In this document: positions 20,500 to 30,477 of the stretch, piece after piece | Position numbering within the stretch: the stretch's first letter is position 1 | Layout: the number at the start of each line of letters is the position of its first letter | Assembly (NCBI GenBank): GCA_022494885.1 | Contig: JAGVSM010004888.1 | Location: forward strand, 62,001-126,000 | DNA from: Micrasema longulum | Taxonomy: Eukaryota > Arthropoda > Insecta > Trichoptera > Brachycentridae | Reading direction: 5' to 3' | DNA: 64,000 bases | Notes under the pieces: generated by a model | Seen by the model: only the letters and a program-made list of their open reading frames with translations | What the model was told of the DNA's origin: nothing | Databases searched by the model: none | Made by a program: the position numbers and the translations under genes

Positions 20500-20725
20500 C
20501 TAGTGTTTGTCGCGTTCGCCCACCATTCTTGAGGACTTAAGTTTGATTCCTCGAAGAGTGAAAGTGACGTATTGATTTAAAATGTTGTTTAAAATGTAAT
20601 ATTTCATTGTTCCTGCACTGGCACGTGCAGTGTAAAAGATTACTAAAATCTTCTGTGTTTGGTTTTACAATGCAGTGTCCTATACACCTTTCGTGTAAAA
20701 AGGAGAATGATGATATATAATGGAA
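20500..20725 (+). repeat. SINE-1, diverged
   Basis: Head 'CGCGTTCGCCCACCATTCTT' with 'AAGTTTGATTCCTCG', body 'TAATATTTCATTGTTCCTGC', and 3' block 'TGCAGTGTCCTATACACC' ending in ATGATGAT. Confidence 0.65.
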
Positions 20726-20727
20726 GT

Positions 20728-20850
20728 ATGATTAGTCTTACGCTTTAGATGCAAGACAAGAGACGGTGAAATATTGCAGTGATAATAAATAAACACATAT
20801 TTTACCTTGATCTTGCCGGGAATCTAACCTAGGACATAATACCGATTTAT
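20728..20850 (-). repeat. SINE-1 fragment, inverted against the previous copy
   Basis: Plus-strand 'GATTAGTCTTACGCTTTAGA' and 'GGTGAAATATTGCAGTG', then a head remnant 'TGCCGGGAATCTAACCTAGG'. Confidence 0.6.
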
Positions 20851-21176
20851 TTTCACTCCCCTTTTTAAGGATTTTCACTTGATAGTAGAGAAATGTGTCA
20901 ATATTTTGGATACCATTTTATTTTTATGACGTAGAATAACAAATATGAAACTTATGATTTACAATTTGACATTACCTATAACTTCATTAAACATTCGATT
21001 AATTCGAATAAATTGAACATCCATCGCAATAAAAAAAACATATTTGTGCTGCAAAACCTTGCTTTTTTTAGGGTGAAGAAAAAGATTAATTATTTCGTAT
21101 ACCATGGTTGCTTTATTTCGGATAAATTGGACAAGGCGAAAAAACAGCCAATGAGAAAAATATTATTAAAAAACTT
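20851..21176. other. AT-rich spacer, nothing recognised
   Basis: The plus-strand frame at 21013-21240 has no visible domain. Confidence 0.35.
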
Positions 21177-21371
21177 TTATTTCAGACATTCCGAGCCAAT
21201 AAATTTGGTTTTCTTGTTTAATCTTGTGCATTTCTCGTGACCCCACTTAAAACATAAACTACACCTAGCCCAATATTCCTCATTTGTATTCTTTTCATAT
21301 AATTTAAGGCACACCATACTCAACCGTTTTAAAATTACATTTCGATTTATGATCCAAAAAGGGCTGTTCAC
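21177..21371 (-). pseudogene. Zinc-finger-like remnant, possibly a DNA transposase C-terminus
   Basis: The minus-strand 64-codon frame contains 'EYWARCSLCFKWGHEKCTRL' and a further Cys at 'SEC'. The C-x2-C...W-x-H-x2-C pattern is that of a half PHD-type finger. Such fingers ('W..C..C..W.H..C') end many arthropod pogo/Tigger-type transposases. The final Cys pair is incomplete, and no DDE domain was found upstream on the minus strand. It could also be a fragment of another PHD protein. Confidence 0.4.
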
Positions 21372-21669
21372 CTGAAGAACTGAAAAATTTACTTGTAGTT
21401 ATTTTTTTTAAATCGTTTTTCTGACTGCAACCGATTTGAGGTATCAAAATAAAGAACGGGCGTTTATCCGAAAATAGGAAATTACCAAAAATATTTTCCA
21501 GATTTTTTGTCAATCTATACTCATAAACTTTTACGTATAGTCGACTTGACACAGCAAATAAACTATGACAGCAATATGATAAAGTATAAAATAAAGAATT
21601 CAGTTTTATCACTTGCTGTTTAACTTGGTTTAAAGTTCATATCGTAAAAACTAAATTTTCACGAAAAAA

Positions 21670-22056
21670 TTAGAACGCAGATTCAATGCTCACATGCAGT
21701 GTGGCGGCTACAGCTCTGAAATTTATTTTAGATGTTTGTAAAAATAAAATTTTAACACTTAGTAAAACCTCAAATAATGAAAAAAAAAAAATATAAAAAT
21801 AATTTAACATTACTATAATATCTAGACGCTTACCAATGACACTAAATCTAGCTTTATGGATATTTGTTTTTAACAAAGTCATTGTCATCCCACAAAACAA
21901 TGCGATAGACCCAGCATCCCTAATCTTTTTTGGCAATTCATTAAACATATAAAGTTCTTTATGTTGCTTAAATTCTTGTTTTGGGGAGTTTGAAACTTTC
22001 ACTTCCCCTAGTAGGATAGCGACAATTTCATTATTACGCTGAACATCACTAAACAT
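21670..22056 (-). pseudogene. Possible LINE RT C-terminal fragment
   Basis: The minus-strand frame of 128 codons includes 'QHKELYMFNELPKKIRDAGS', which resembles the '(Y/F)..LPxxIR' block near the C-terminus of CR1/Jockey-like RT ORFs. The latter half of the frame is low-complexity and probably non-coding. Weak by eye. Confidence 0.3.
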
Positions 22057-22639
22057 GTACTCGGCAACAATTTACTTTTTTATCAAGACTTGTATATTTA
22101 AAATTACTCTTTGTTTTACCAAAAGCATGAACTCTGAAAGCCCTAACCCCCAGTAGTTAACAGTGGTATTCAGGTAATGGTGTAAGAGTTATCACCCTAT
22201 CCGAAACTAAGACACTATACGAAATATGGGTATTTTCCTCTACCCAGGTTTTATTTCACACAAAGATATTTATTTTTTATTTCGCACGGACATGGGACAA
22301 ATTCTTAAGCGATGTAGTTTGGGTTATACTCTTGGCGCAGGCAGCTCTCAAATGCAGTTTGGTAGAAATGCAACGGAGCACAGAGTTGGAGCGGTTTAGG
22401 GTAATTTTATTACTTCGTGTTCAAACAGTCGTGCGCGAATTTACTATTTGCTGGCAAAAACTTTTTCATTACCCTTGTTTATTATTGCGCCATTTTTGTT
22501 CACGGATCGGAGGGAGGCAAACGTTTATATCACGTGATGTAAATACTTTTTGTGATATGTGATTTGGTTACTTTTTGGTGGATTTAATTGAAAACGAACT
22601 AAAAAATGTGCATCCATTTGAAAGAATAACCTTTTATTT
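22057..22639. other. Spacer, nothing recognised
   Basis: The plus-strand frame at 22332-22562 shows no domain. Confidence 0.35.
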
Positions 22640-22866
22640 CATTTTTGGTCAATGATGCCTAAAGCACTGCATTGGTACACCAATTGCACTATTTCTTGTT
22701 TTTATTTTTTGGTAACATAAAGATGAGATGACCAGTCTAACGCTTCAGATGCCAATCCAAAGAGTACGGAATATTCTAGTATAAAAACTCAATTTCAAAC
22801 AAATGTTTCATGTCAACCGTGTCAGAAATCAAACCAGAAACCTCTTACACTACGGAGCCGACAAGG
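22640..22866 (-). mobile_element. SINE-1 copy
   Basis: Plus-strand order 'AAAGCACTGCATTGGTACAC', 'CAGTCTAACGCTTCAGATGC', 'TATTCTAGTATAAAAACTC', 'GTCAACCGTGTCAGAAATC' and 'CACTACGGAGCCGACA', i.e. tail to head of SINE-1 in reverse. The anticodon-arm part of the head is deleted. Confidence 0.8.
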
Positions 22867-22899
22867 TTCTCAAGGTTCACACCAATATTTATCTGTCCC

Positions 22900-23150
22900 A
22901 GACGTAAGCGTAAAATTGAAATAATCATGAGAATGAAATGCAGGAAAAGAGGAAGATCAAGAATGACATGACTAATTCTAACAAATTCTTGAAGTTCGAT
23001 TTATCAAAAGCTGAAATTATCTACGTGCGTGCTTGAGATGATGTATGAATTTTGTAGATGCAAGGTTGGTAGGTATCTAAAGACAGAATGAGGTGGTTTC
23101 TATCGTCTCTGCCTATCCTAATGGGAAAACGGAGTGATGGTTTGTTATCG
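22900..23150 (+). pseudogene. LINE-A 3' end
   Basis: Blocks 'AGGAAAAGAGGAAGATCAAG' (basic GRPRK region), 'TGCAAGGTTGGTAGGTATCT' (decayed) and 'TCTCTGCCTATCCTAATGGG', then 'AACGGAGTGATGGTTTGTT', align with the end of LINE-A at 29.8-29.98 kb. Multiple frame breaks. Confidence 0.7.
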
Positions 23151-23185
23151 TTATTTAATATGTTTGTACGTGTTAACGATTGTAA

Positions 23186-23300
23186 ATATGTATGTATGTA
23201 TTTGTATACATACATTATATGTATGTATATATGCATGTATACATATCTATTAGTATGTATGTGTATGAATGTTTATAAGGGTGCACACGTATGTGTGTAT
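23186..23300. repeat. TATG/TACA microsatellite
   Basis: Imperfect (GTAT)n with embedded palindromic TACATAC runs. The overlapping ORFs on both strands are repeat artefacts. Confidence 0.85.
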
Positions 23301-23502
23301 ATACAAATAAACATATTATATGTTAGTCTGCCTTACCATAGGTCTTTTCCTACTAAGCATTACTTTATAATATATATATACCTATGATATTTAAAAAAAA
23401 AAGTAAAATAATGATAAAGTTTATCAGATACGATAATTTGGTTTTTTTGAATTTTTGGTTAATACTATTTTTTTCAATTAAATTTTTACACTTTTAAGTC
23501 AC

Positions 23503-23762
23503 TAGCCGCGTAGTGTAGTAGTCATTGCATTTGTCTACCACGCAAAAGGTCTCGGGTTCGATTCCCGGCATGGTTATTTTTATGAAATTTATTTTTTTAA
23601 AGTTGAGTTTACGCGTTAATATTTCATAGTACCTGGACTGGCTTCTGAAATTTAAGACTGATCACATTTCCGTCATTTAACAATATATATAAAGATAAGC
23701 TGCGATCGGTAAACCAATGCCCTATGCACCATAAAATGTGGAAAAGGAACGGTGGTGATGAA
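23503..23762 (+). mobile_element. SINE-1, full length
   Basis: tRNA-Gly-like head with 'GTCTACCACGCAAAAGGTCT' and B box 'GGGTTCGATTCCCGG', the body 'TTTCATAGTACCTGGACTGG', the 'CCCTATGCACCAT' block, and the end GGTGGTGATGA. Confidence 0.85.
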
Positions 23763-25128
23763 TTTTTCACGCTTTTAAGGCTTTAAAGTCGTGAAATACT
23801 TAACCCTATTATGTACACGAGAAATGTTTTTTCTTTCATACGTAAAGTATTACGATGGGAAATGTTAAAGTAAATATATGTATTTAATTAATATAAAAAT
23901 TGTAATGACTAGTAATATTGTATTTTTTTATATTTGTTATCTGAATAAAAAGAATAACAATGAAGGATACGAATAACAATGGAGGAAACGTACAAAAACA
24001 TGAAAGAAAATCGAAGTGGAAAATGTTTGTGACAAGTACTAGGTACTAGGACGGTTTTTGATACACGAGTAATAATTTAAAAAAAATATGTTTGAACTAA
24101 GTAGGTATTTATTGGAATACTTATATTGGAAAAAAAAATCATTTTTACATCCTTGTATATTATTCTATTTGCTCACCAAAGCTTCCCTTTAACGCCAACA
24201 GGAAAACTGTAACTTAACCCTGTAAGGTGGAATTGCATGTGTGGAAAAGTCTACGTGATTTTACGGTTCGTCTCCTTCACAAGATTATATTTGGTTACCT
24301 ATATACGAACACACTTTGAAATCACACATCGGATTAAAAGAGCTGGAAGCCTGTTAAAATTATACTTATAATATAAAAGAAGTTCTTTAAAAAGTAATCA
24401 AAATCTGTAAATTATGTCAGATATGTTTCCTTATTATTTATCATTTGCTTTAACCCGCGGTTTTGCTTAAGTGGTATAAAGGAAATTTTTTTTAGGTAAT
24501 TGATTAATAGATTGAAATTTTCTTTGATTGAATTGAAAAATGGTATATTTTATCGGGAACGAAAGTAACTTGGTATTCTTACTATCGCCATGTAAGAAAT
24601 ACGATGATCCGTTAGTCCATGGTAACGTAGCATCGTTATTTTGTTCACAAATCTAAAATCTCCCTACTAAAACAAAAACCAAACCAAACTAACCATAGAT
24701 AAAACTTGTCAATTATAGAAATAAAAATAAGTTATTTAAAATTGATTTTTTTTGACATCCCACCTTACCGCCAACATATTTTCAAATAATGTGGCTCATT
24801 GTGATTATATTTCATGATTATTTAAGTGTATTTTTTTATATTTGGGATGGAAAGTCCCTAAGAAAAAAAATGAATAAATATAGTGCTCCGTTAAGATGTA
24901 AAGGAAAAACAAACACGCAAACAAAAAAACTTTTGCATTTATAATATTAGTATGGATTATTAAGCTCGTATTACACAGGAAAAAGATGTAGAGTAGTTGG
25001 GAGCGTTTTAAACCATTTTTTATAATATTTAAAACATAAACTTTGCGGTCAAACATTTGACTAAATGTTATTAAATATTTGTATAAAACCACTTACTGAA
25101 TTTTCTATGTCAACCAGTTTCAAGACGT
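23763..25128. other. AT-rich spacer, nothing recognised
   Basis: The minus-strand frame at 24805-25092 is low-complexity and unrecognised. Confidence 0.35.
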
Positions 25129-25320
25129 GTATAGTGGGTTGTAAGGGTTTTCAATTAAACCAACATGCAAATCCACTGTAGTATAGTGAGTTTTAAAGAT
25201 TTTCAATTAAACCAACAAGCAAAACCCACTATACCTAAAGGTGAATGTGTAGAGATGGGTACGTCTTAAAACCGGTAGTCATAGAAAAGTCTGCAAGCGG
25301 TTATATACAAATATTTAATA
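25129..25320. repeat. Family C relative: tandem 52-bp units with inverted ends
   Basis: Two units (25129-25180, 25181-25235) share 'TTTTCAATTAAACCAACA' and 'GCAAA..CCACT'. Each starts GTATAGTG(G/A)G and ends in a near-inverse CCACTGTA/CCCACTATAC. They are followed by 'TCTTAAAACCGGTAGTCATA', also seen in the 12.5 kb element. Confidence 0.65.
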
Positions 25321-25499
25321 ACATTTAGCATTCTTTATAAGAAACCATAGAACATAATTCTGTAACTAAATCTTTAAAAGATAATGTTTTTATCTGACTT
25401 CAGAACGATTGTAAGAAAAAATTCAAATTTTTCACAATAATCACAACATTTTATTATTTTAACGGCTGCACAAAAATCATAAATTAGATGAAATATTTA

Positions 25500-25957
25500 T
25501 TTATGCGGGTGAGATTCATATAATTGAATTATTTCACCTAGAAACTAGGCAACGCCTGAAAATGTTTTTTTTTTTAAATTTATACATTTTCATGGACCAG
25601 GTGGATTTATCATCAATGTTTTCAGTTTGTCTCAATTTTTTGTAGTTTTGTAGACAAGGTCTGGATTCAACTCCCTGGGGAGTTGTTAATATTAACATAT
25701 TACAACAGAGATGAAGAAAATTTAAGAGAAGTTAATATAGAGGTCTAGGCATCTAAAGGGCTTGTGACCTGTTATTGGCTGGTTTAAATGGCTAATGACA
25801 AGTCATAAGCTCTGTAGATGCCAAGACTTTTATTTTACCTTCTCAAAAATGTTCTTCATCTCTGTTATAATATGTCAATAATAAACAACTCCCCAGGAAG
25901 TTGAATCCAGTCCTTGTCCACAAAAATTTTAATAAACTCAAAATATTGTTATCATAA
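25500..25957. repeat. FB-1 inverted pair
   Basis: A minus-oriented unit (25500-25790: 'CTAGGCAACGCCTGAAAATG', 'GGACCAGGTGGATTTATC', 'AACTCCCTGGGGAGTTG', 'TATTGGCTGGTTTAAATGG') meets a plus-oriented one (25791-25957: 'CTCTGTAGATGCCAAGACTT' .. 'AACTCAAAATATTGTTA'). This forms a long palindrome with an asymmetric centre. Confidence 0.8.
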
Positions 25958-26398
25958 CCAATATTTATATTCCATCTGGTGTTGCTGAAAACAAACCTTC
26001 ATCGCACAAGAAGAGGGCCAACAATTGCAACGTATAACTTCAAAAATGCTGATTCGAGATATCTACAAATTTCTATCATCTGTGGACTAGACTTACGATC
26101 TACTATTCTGATTATGGTGAAAACGCTTATAATATAATGTTTAATGCGTACCCCAGGTTGTCGGAGTAGTAAGACTACGTTTGTGGAAAATCAAACTGCA
26201 AACAGTGATGAGGTAAAAGTAGATTTTTTTCTGAGAATTTCGTTCTTTTTTACATTATTATATTTTACTTTATCATTCATAATCATTTGAAATTTATTTC
26301 GAATAAAAACTTTTTTCTCTTTTCATAACAGTTTTGTATAAAAATGAAATTTCCAAACTATAGTCATTTTTTTATATATTTTTTTCCATTATCTATAC
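25958..26398. other. Spacer, nothing recognised
   Basis: No match to the LINE-A that follows was seen, so the LINE copy appears 5'-truncated near 26.4 kb. Confidence 0.35.
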
Positions 26399-26980
26399 AT
26401 GGACAACTGTATGAAAGAGATAGGATGTATGGGTATTGGAGCGAAAAAAGATAATTTTTCAGTAAGCTGCTTGTTGTATGCTGGTGATGCAGTTCTGTTA
26501 GCAAGCAGCAAGGCTGATTTGCAGCAATTAGTCTCTAGAATGTATGATATATGCCTGGAGAGCGAATTGGCGATGAACGAAAGTAAGTCAAAAGTGATGG
26601 TATTTGAAAGGGATAGTGAGGTTACTGACTGTATAATAAATGTAAACAACGAATGTCTCGAGCAAGTCGAAGAATTTTTGTATCTGGGAAGCATGTTTTC
26701 AAGAGATGGAAGAGTAGGAAAAGATATTGAAAGAATAGTGAATGCGGGCAACAAAATGAACGGAGCACTAAGCACAGTAATTTCTAATAAAAATATGTCA
26801 ATCGAAGCTAAACTGGCAGTGATAAACCAAAATCTTAAGTCCGGTCATGTCAAAAGCAGACAGAACCGAAGGGCATGTATGACAAGATGTATGAATGTGG
26901 AAGAGGCTAGGATTGTATGCCAGGATAGACGTGTGTGGCGGTCCATTCTCTTTGCCTACCCCTACGGGGAAATGGCGTGA
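26399..26980 (+). pseudogene. LINE-A reverse transcriptase, longest surviving ORF (193 codons)
   Basis: Reading frame with the RT palm segment 'LLYAGDAVLLASSKADLQQL' at residues ~22-41, then 'MNESKSKVMVFERDSE', 'QVEEFLYLGSMFSRDGR', 'DIERIVNAGNKMNGAL', and after residue ~140 the C-terminal 'GHVKSRQNRRACMTRCMN' and 'WRSILFAYPYGEMA'. The catalytic box is YAGD instead of Y-A-D-D, which would inactivate it. The thumb and basic linker seen in the 5.1 and 29.6 kb copies are missing (roughly 100 residues deleted in frame), and the N-terminal endonuclease and fingers are absent. Probable clade RTE-like. A SINE-1 lies just downstream. The minus-strand ORF here is a shadow. Confidence 0.9.
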
Positions 26981-26999
26981 TGGTAGTAGTAGTTTATCC

Positions 27000-27274
27000 A
27001 TTATAATCATCATCATTCCCTTTCCGCACCTAATGGTGCATAGGGCACTGTATTGGTACACCAATCGCAGCGTATCTTAATAATTTTTGTTGCGTAAAGG
27101 TAAGATGATCAGTCTTACGCTTCAGGTTCCAGTCAGAGACTATGAAATATTATATTGTAAAAACACCCTTTAAAATAATATTTTATGTCAACCATGTCGG
27201 GAATCGAACCCGAGACCTCTTGCATGGTAGGCAAACGCGCTGACCATTACATCAAGAGGCCAACATTATAATCA
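27000..27274 (-). mobile_element. SINE-1 with 10-bp target-site duplication
   Basis: Best-preserved minus-strand copy, spanning 27010-27264, with head 'AATGGTCAGCGCGTTTGCCT' and 'GGGTTCGATTCCCGACATGG'. It is flanked by identical ATTATAATCA at 27000-27009 and 27265-27274. The duplication shows retroposition of a ~255-bp unit, inserted immediately after the 3' end of the LINE-A fragment. Confidence 0.92.
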
Positions 27275-27289
27275 GAGATTAATAATAAA

Positions 27290-27350
27290 ATAAAGTGACC
27301 TCGCTGGGATTACCCGTGCCGAGGACACTTAAGAATATACTTTTTTTAAA
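27290..27350 (+). repeat. Repeat family E
   Basis: 'CCCGTGCCGAGGACACTTAA' with flanks is shared with 61.80 kb (+) and, more diverged, with 49.46 kb (-). It is possibly the end of a larger element. Confidence 0.55.
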
Positions 27351-28589
27351 TATCATCCATTTTCTTTCATTTGAAACTGATATTTTGTATAATTTAAGGA
27401 CCCACCTTTTAATTAAATAGGGAAATATTGGTACTTATTACAGACGTAACATTTATTTTTTACAACCATTTTCTACTTATGTAAACCAAGTTATGTTTCT
27501 GTTTTTAAAAAAAATGTGAATTTTTTGTTGTATTTTTGTCAAAACCGTTATTTTTATTTTGTAAAAAGTTTATTGAACGGTAAATTAACAAAATATTTAC
27601 AAAATGGCGCGAGCTAGTTCGATACGCCCGGTGTACAGGGCATGTTCCACAAGTATAAAAAGGATTAAATATTACCTCCAGAATATTCGGATAAATCAAA
27701 CACAATTTGTTTGGAGCTTTATAACACACCAAATCAATTCATTTATATGTACCGATATAAGTCATACAGCCTTTATTGCGTCCGCCTCTTGAGCAACAAT
27801 TTAAGGATGTAAAACTGTTGTCATAACTATTTCACCAGTCTTCAAAATTCTCGATGATGTAAATTTATAGACGTTTATGAACATTTTACGACATCACCAA
27901 ATACAAATAAAGGTATACGTAAATTTTAATTTTGTAATTATTTTTTTGTTGAAAACACGTTGCCCTACCAAACTCTAAGTGTGTGCTAAAAAAATCCTTT
28001 TGCCTGATTTATGAAAAAATAACTTCAATGAAACTTAGGCTAATTTTAGTAAAATAAATTAAAAATCATAAATATGCCAGTCATTTTACTAGCATACACT
28101 CCCGCTTTCTTCTAATAACCGACTGATTAAAAAAATTCACTTTTGTTGTTGTGTCTTTCACATAAACACCGGCCACAAAACAGCGTCTGCTTTGCTTGTT
28201 ATAAGTTCTATTTTCGTACTCTTTCTTATACAACAAAACAGATTTATTGTGGTATTTGCATCACTTTCATTCGTTGAATTATTCTTTGCACAGCTAGGTT
28301 TATTTTACATTTTGGATTCAGTGTGAAGATTTCAACTTGAAGATTACAAAAAAAACAACTTCATCATTAAAATAAACAAGAAAGATAAATCATGTCTTGT
28401 ATTCTATGTAGACTCCTGTTACTCCACAGCCACACAAGAACTAGTGTTCTCAAACAAATATACCTCTTTTCAATTATTCTATGAATATTAACCACTATTC
28501 CTATTATTACACAGAAAGTATGCAACCTATAATAAAGCAAAATAATAATTATTTACTGGAAAAATATCGATGGGGCGTGTTTAACCACC
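27351..28589. other. AT-rich spacer, nothing recognised
   Basis: Frames at 27505-27732 (-) and 27604-27792 (+) have no visible domain. Confidence 0.35.
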
Positions 28590-28715
28590 TGGTTCAATAT
28601 GTAGTGTAGTGAACTGACTGATTAAATGTCCCATATTCAAATTTCACTTTACCACAACTTGATTCCCATTTTTACGGCGCAAATTATTTGGAACTTTTAA
28701 GAAACGATCTGAAAT
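28590..28715 (+). repeat. SINE-3, decayed
   Basis: 'ACCACAACTTGATTCCCATT' and 'AATTATTTGGAACTTTTAAG' align with the SINE-3 body 'ACCGCAACTTGATTACATTT' of the 63.4 kb copy. The head is barely recognisable. Confidence 0.5.
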
Positions 28716-29261
28716 TGGAAACATTCGTGTAAATTATAAAAACCCTATTATTTATTTTCTTGGATTCAAAAAATTGCTTTAAACTGTAGAATCTCAAATG
28801 TGCTTATAAATGCTGGCGTCTTACGGATCTTACTTTATTGAAAAGGTTGTATCTGTATATTTAACTAACATACACTGAAGTGGTGACTATTTTTGAAAAA
28901 TCAGAAGAAATCGTAAAAAAAAGCGAAACATTTTAAAGTTTTTGAATACCGTCAGAAAGTGATGCATAAAAAAGCTGTTTCCGTTAGCTTTTCCTTATTG
29001 ACGATATTGGAGGCTTTTATTGCACTGGTTGCCTTGCAACTTCTCAGAGAAGCACTCGGTCCAATGGCTCTTTAAAAGGTTTAAGTATTAAGCAGGGTAG
29101 TTTTCCATTGATGGGGTTCAGTGCTCGAAGGATTGATTTCTTTAATAGCAAAGTACCAAGTTTCCTTTAGTCTTTTATCGGCACATGTTTATACTATTTA
29201 GAAAAAGATTTTTTTTCCTTAGACGCAATTTATCAAATAAATTTAAATTAAGGCAAATTGG
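28716..29261. other. AT-rich spacer, nothing recognised
   Basis: No supported feature. Confidence 0.4.
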
Positions 29262-29455
29262 TAAATTTTACAGTGTGTAAAGTGGCTATTTAAACCAGCC
29301 AATGACAGGTTACAAGCCCTGTAGATACCCTGTTGATATTCCATTTTCAAAAGTGTTCTTCATCTCTGTTGCAATATGTTAATATTTACAACTTTCTGAG
29401 GAGTTGAGTCCAGTTCTTGTCTACAAAAATTTAAACTAGCTCAAAACATTGTTGA
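29262..29455 (+). repeat. FB-1 fragment
   Basis: Runs from 'TTTTACAGTGTGTAAAGTGG' through 'AACCAGCCAATGACAGGTTA' to 'CTCAAAACATTGTTGAGG'. Confidence 0.8.
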
Positions 29456-29544
29456 GGATATTAAATGTTACACTGTCTATAAAAAAACATAATAAAGTAT
29501 AAAAAAGAGTCCTATTGCCAACAATTTAGAACAAAGTATGGAAT

Positions 29545-29985
29545 TGGAAAAATTATGATGGATGGTTAAACGCAGTCAAAATGAGATCCCTCAGGCAAAT
29601 GTGTGATAAAACGATGCATGATAGGTGCACAAATGTCGAGATCCGTGAACTATGTAAGGCTGAGACATGCATTATTGACAGAATCAAAAAAGGTGTGCTG
29701 CGTTAGTTTGGACATGTAGAGCAAATGGGCAGCAAAAGAACGGCTAAAAGGATCTACGATGCGAATGTTGATGAATGTAGAAAACGAGGAAGACCAAGAA
29801 AGACATTGGACGATCAAGTCCATCAACTACTTGAAGATGGACATGTCAAGAGTAGGAATAATCAGCGTGCGTGTATGAGAAGATGTATGAATGAAGAAGA
29901 AGCGAGGTCTGTATGCAAAGACAGAGTGATATAGCGTTCTATCCTCTCTGCTTATTTTTACAAAGAAACGGCGTGATGGTTTGTA
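29545..29985 (+). pseudogene. LINE-A C-terminal region pseudogene
   Basis: Reads 'NAVKMRSLRQMCDKTMHDRC', 'TNVEIRELCKAETCIIDRIK', then a stop where Trp is expected before 'FGHVEQMGSKR' at 29.7 kb. The 69-codon frame with 'KRGRPRKTLDDQVHQLLEDG' and 'RACMRRCMNEEEARSVCKDR' follows, then another stop before 'RSILSAYFY'. It ends in the family's 'GGCGTGATGGTTTG' sequence and a TTTG-rich tail. It fills the linker that is missing from the 26.4 kb copy. Confidence 0.88.
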
Positions 29986-29997
29986 AGTGTGTTTGTT

Positions 29998-30050
29998 TGT
30001 CGGTATATAAAATGACTATTTGAATCAGCCGATGACATGTCTTCAGCTCC
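29998..30050 (+). repeat. FB-1 scrap
   Basis: 'TATAAAATGACTATTTGAAT' and 'CAGCCGATGACATG' resemble the FB-1 'GTAAAGTGGCCACTTAAACCAGCCAATGACAGG' region with divergence. Confidence 0.4.
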
Positions 30051-30068
30051 ATATACATGGTTTTTTTA

Positions 30069-30477
30069 GGGCCAGACAGCGAAACTTCAGAGAAACATTT
30101 CTTATGGTAAGCTTTAAAAAAATCTTTTTTTTCCCAAACATAATTTTAAAAAAATAAAACATAATAATTAAGATCTCAAAATGGAGTAAGTCCTTAATTT
30201 ATCAGACTAGCATCCCTTCCGCAAACCCCCTACCCCTCTCCGACAAATTTTATTTTCGATAAAAACGTATTTGACCAACGAAGCGATACGCACCAGACGC
30301 GGACAAGGGAAGCGGCTGGGTAGGAAAAGGGTAGGGGTGCGTGGAGGGACTGCTTGTACGATAAATTAAGGATTAACTATGTTTTGGAAAGACATTTTTT
30401 GTTTTTTTAAATGATTTAAAAAAAATAATTTAAGCATTCCGAGAGGAATGTTTCTCTATAGTTGCGCGGTATGGCCC
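30069..30477. mobile_element. GGGCCA-ended MITE, copy 1 (409 bp)
   Basis: Left end GGGCCAGACAGCGAAACTTC plus AGAGAAACATTT. The right end, reversed, is GGGCCATACCGCGCAACTAT plus AGAGAAACATTCC. The interior is partly self-complementary (CCCCCTACCCCTCTCC against GGTAGGGGTGCGTGGAGGG). It is related to the element at 37.09 kb by its left end and the 'CAAAATGGAGTAAGTCCTT' block. No transposase ORF, so it would be non-autonomous; superfamily unassigned. Confidence 0.75.

Noticed and set aside
23021..23387. Overlapping ORFs on both strands
   Set aside because: Generated by the TATG microsatellite, which reads open in many frames.
26389..26775. 128-aa minus-strand ORF
   Set aside because: Complementary shadow of the LINE-A frame on the plus strand.
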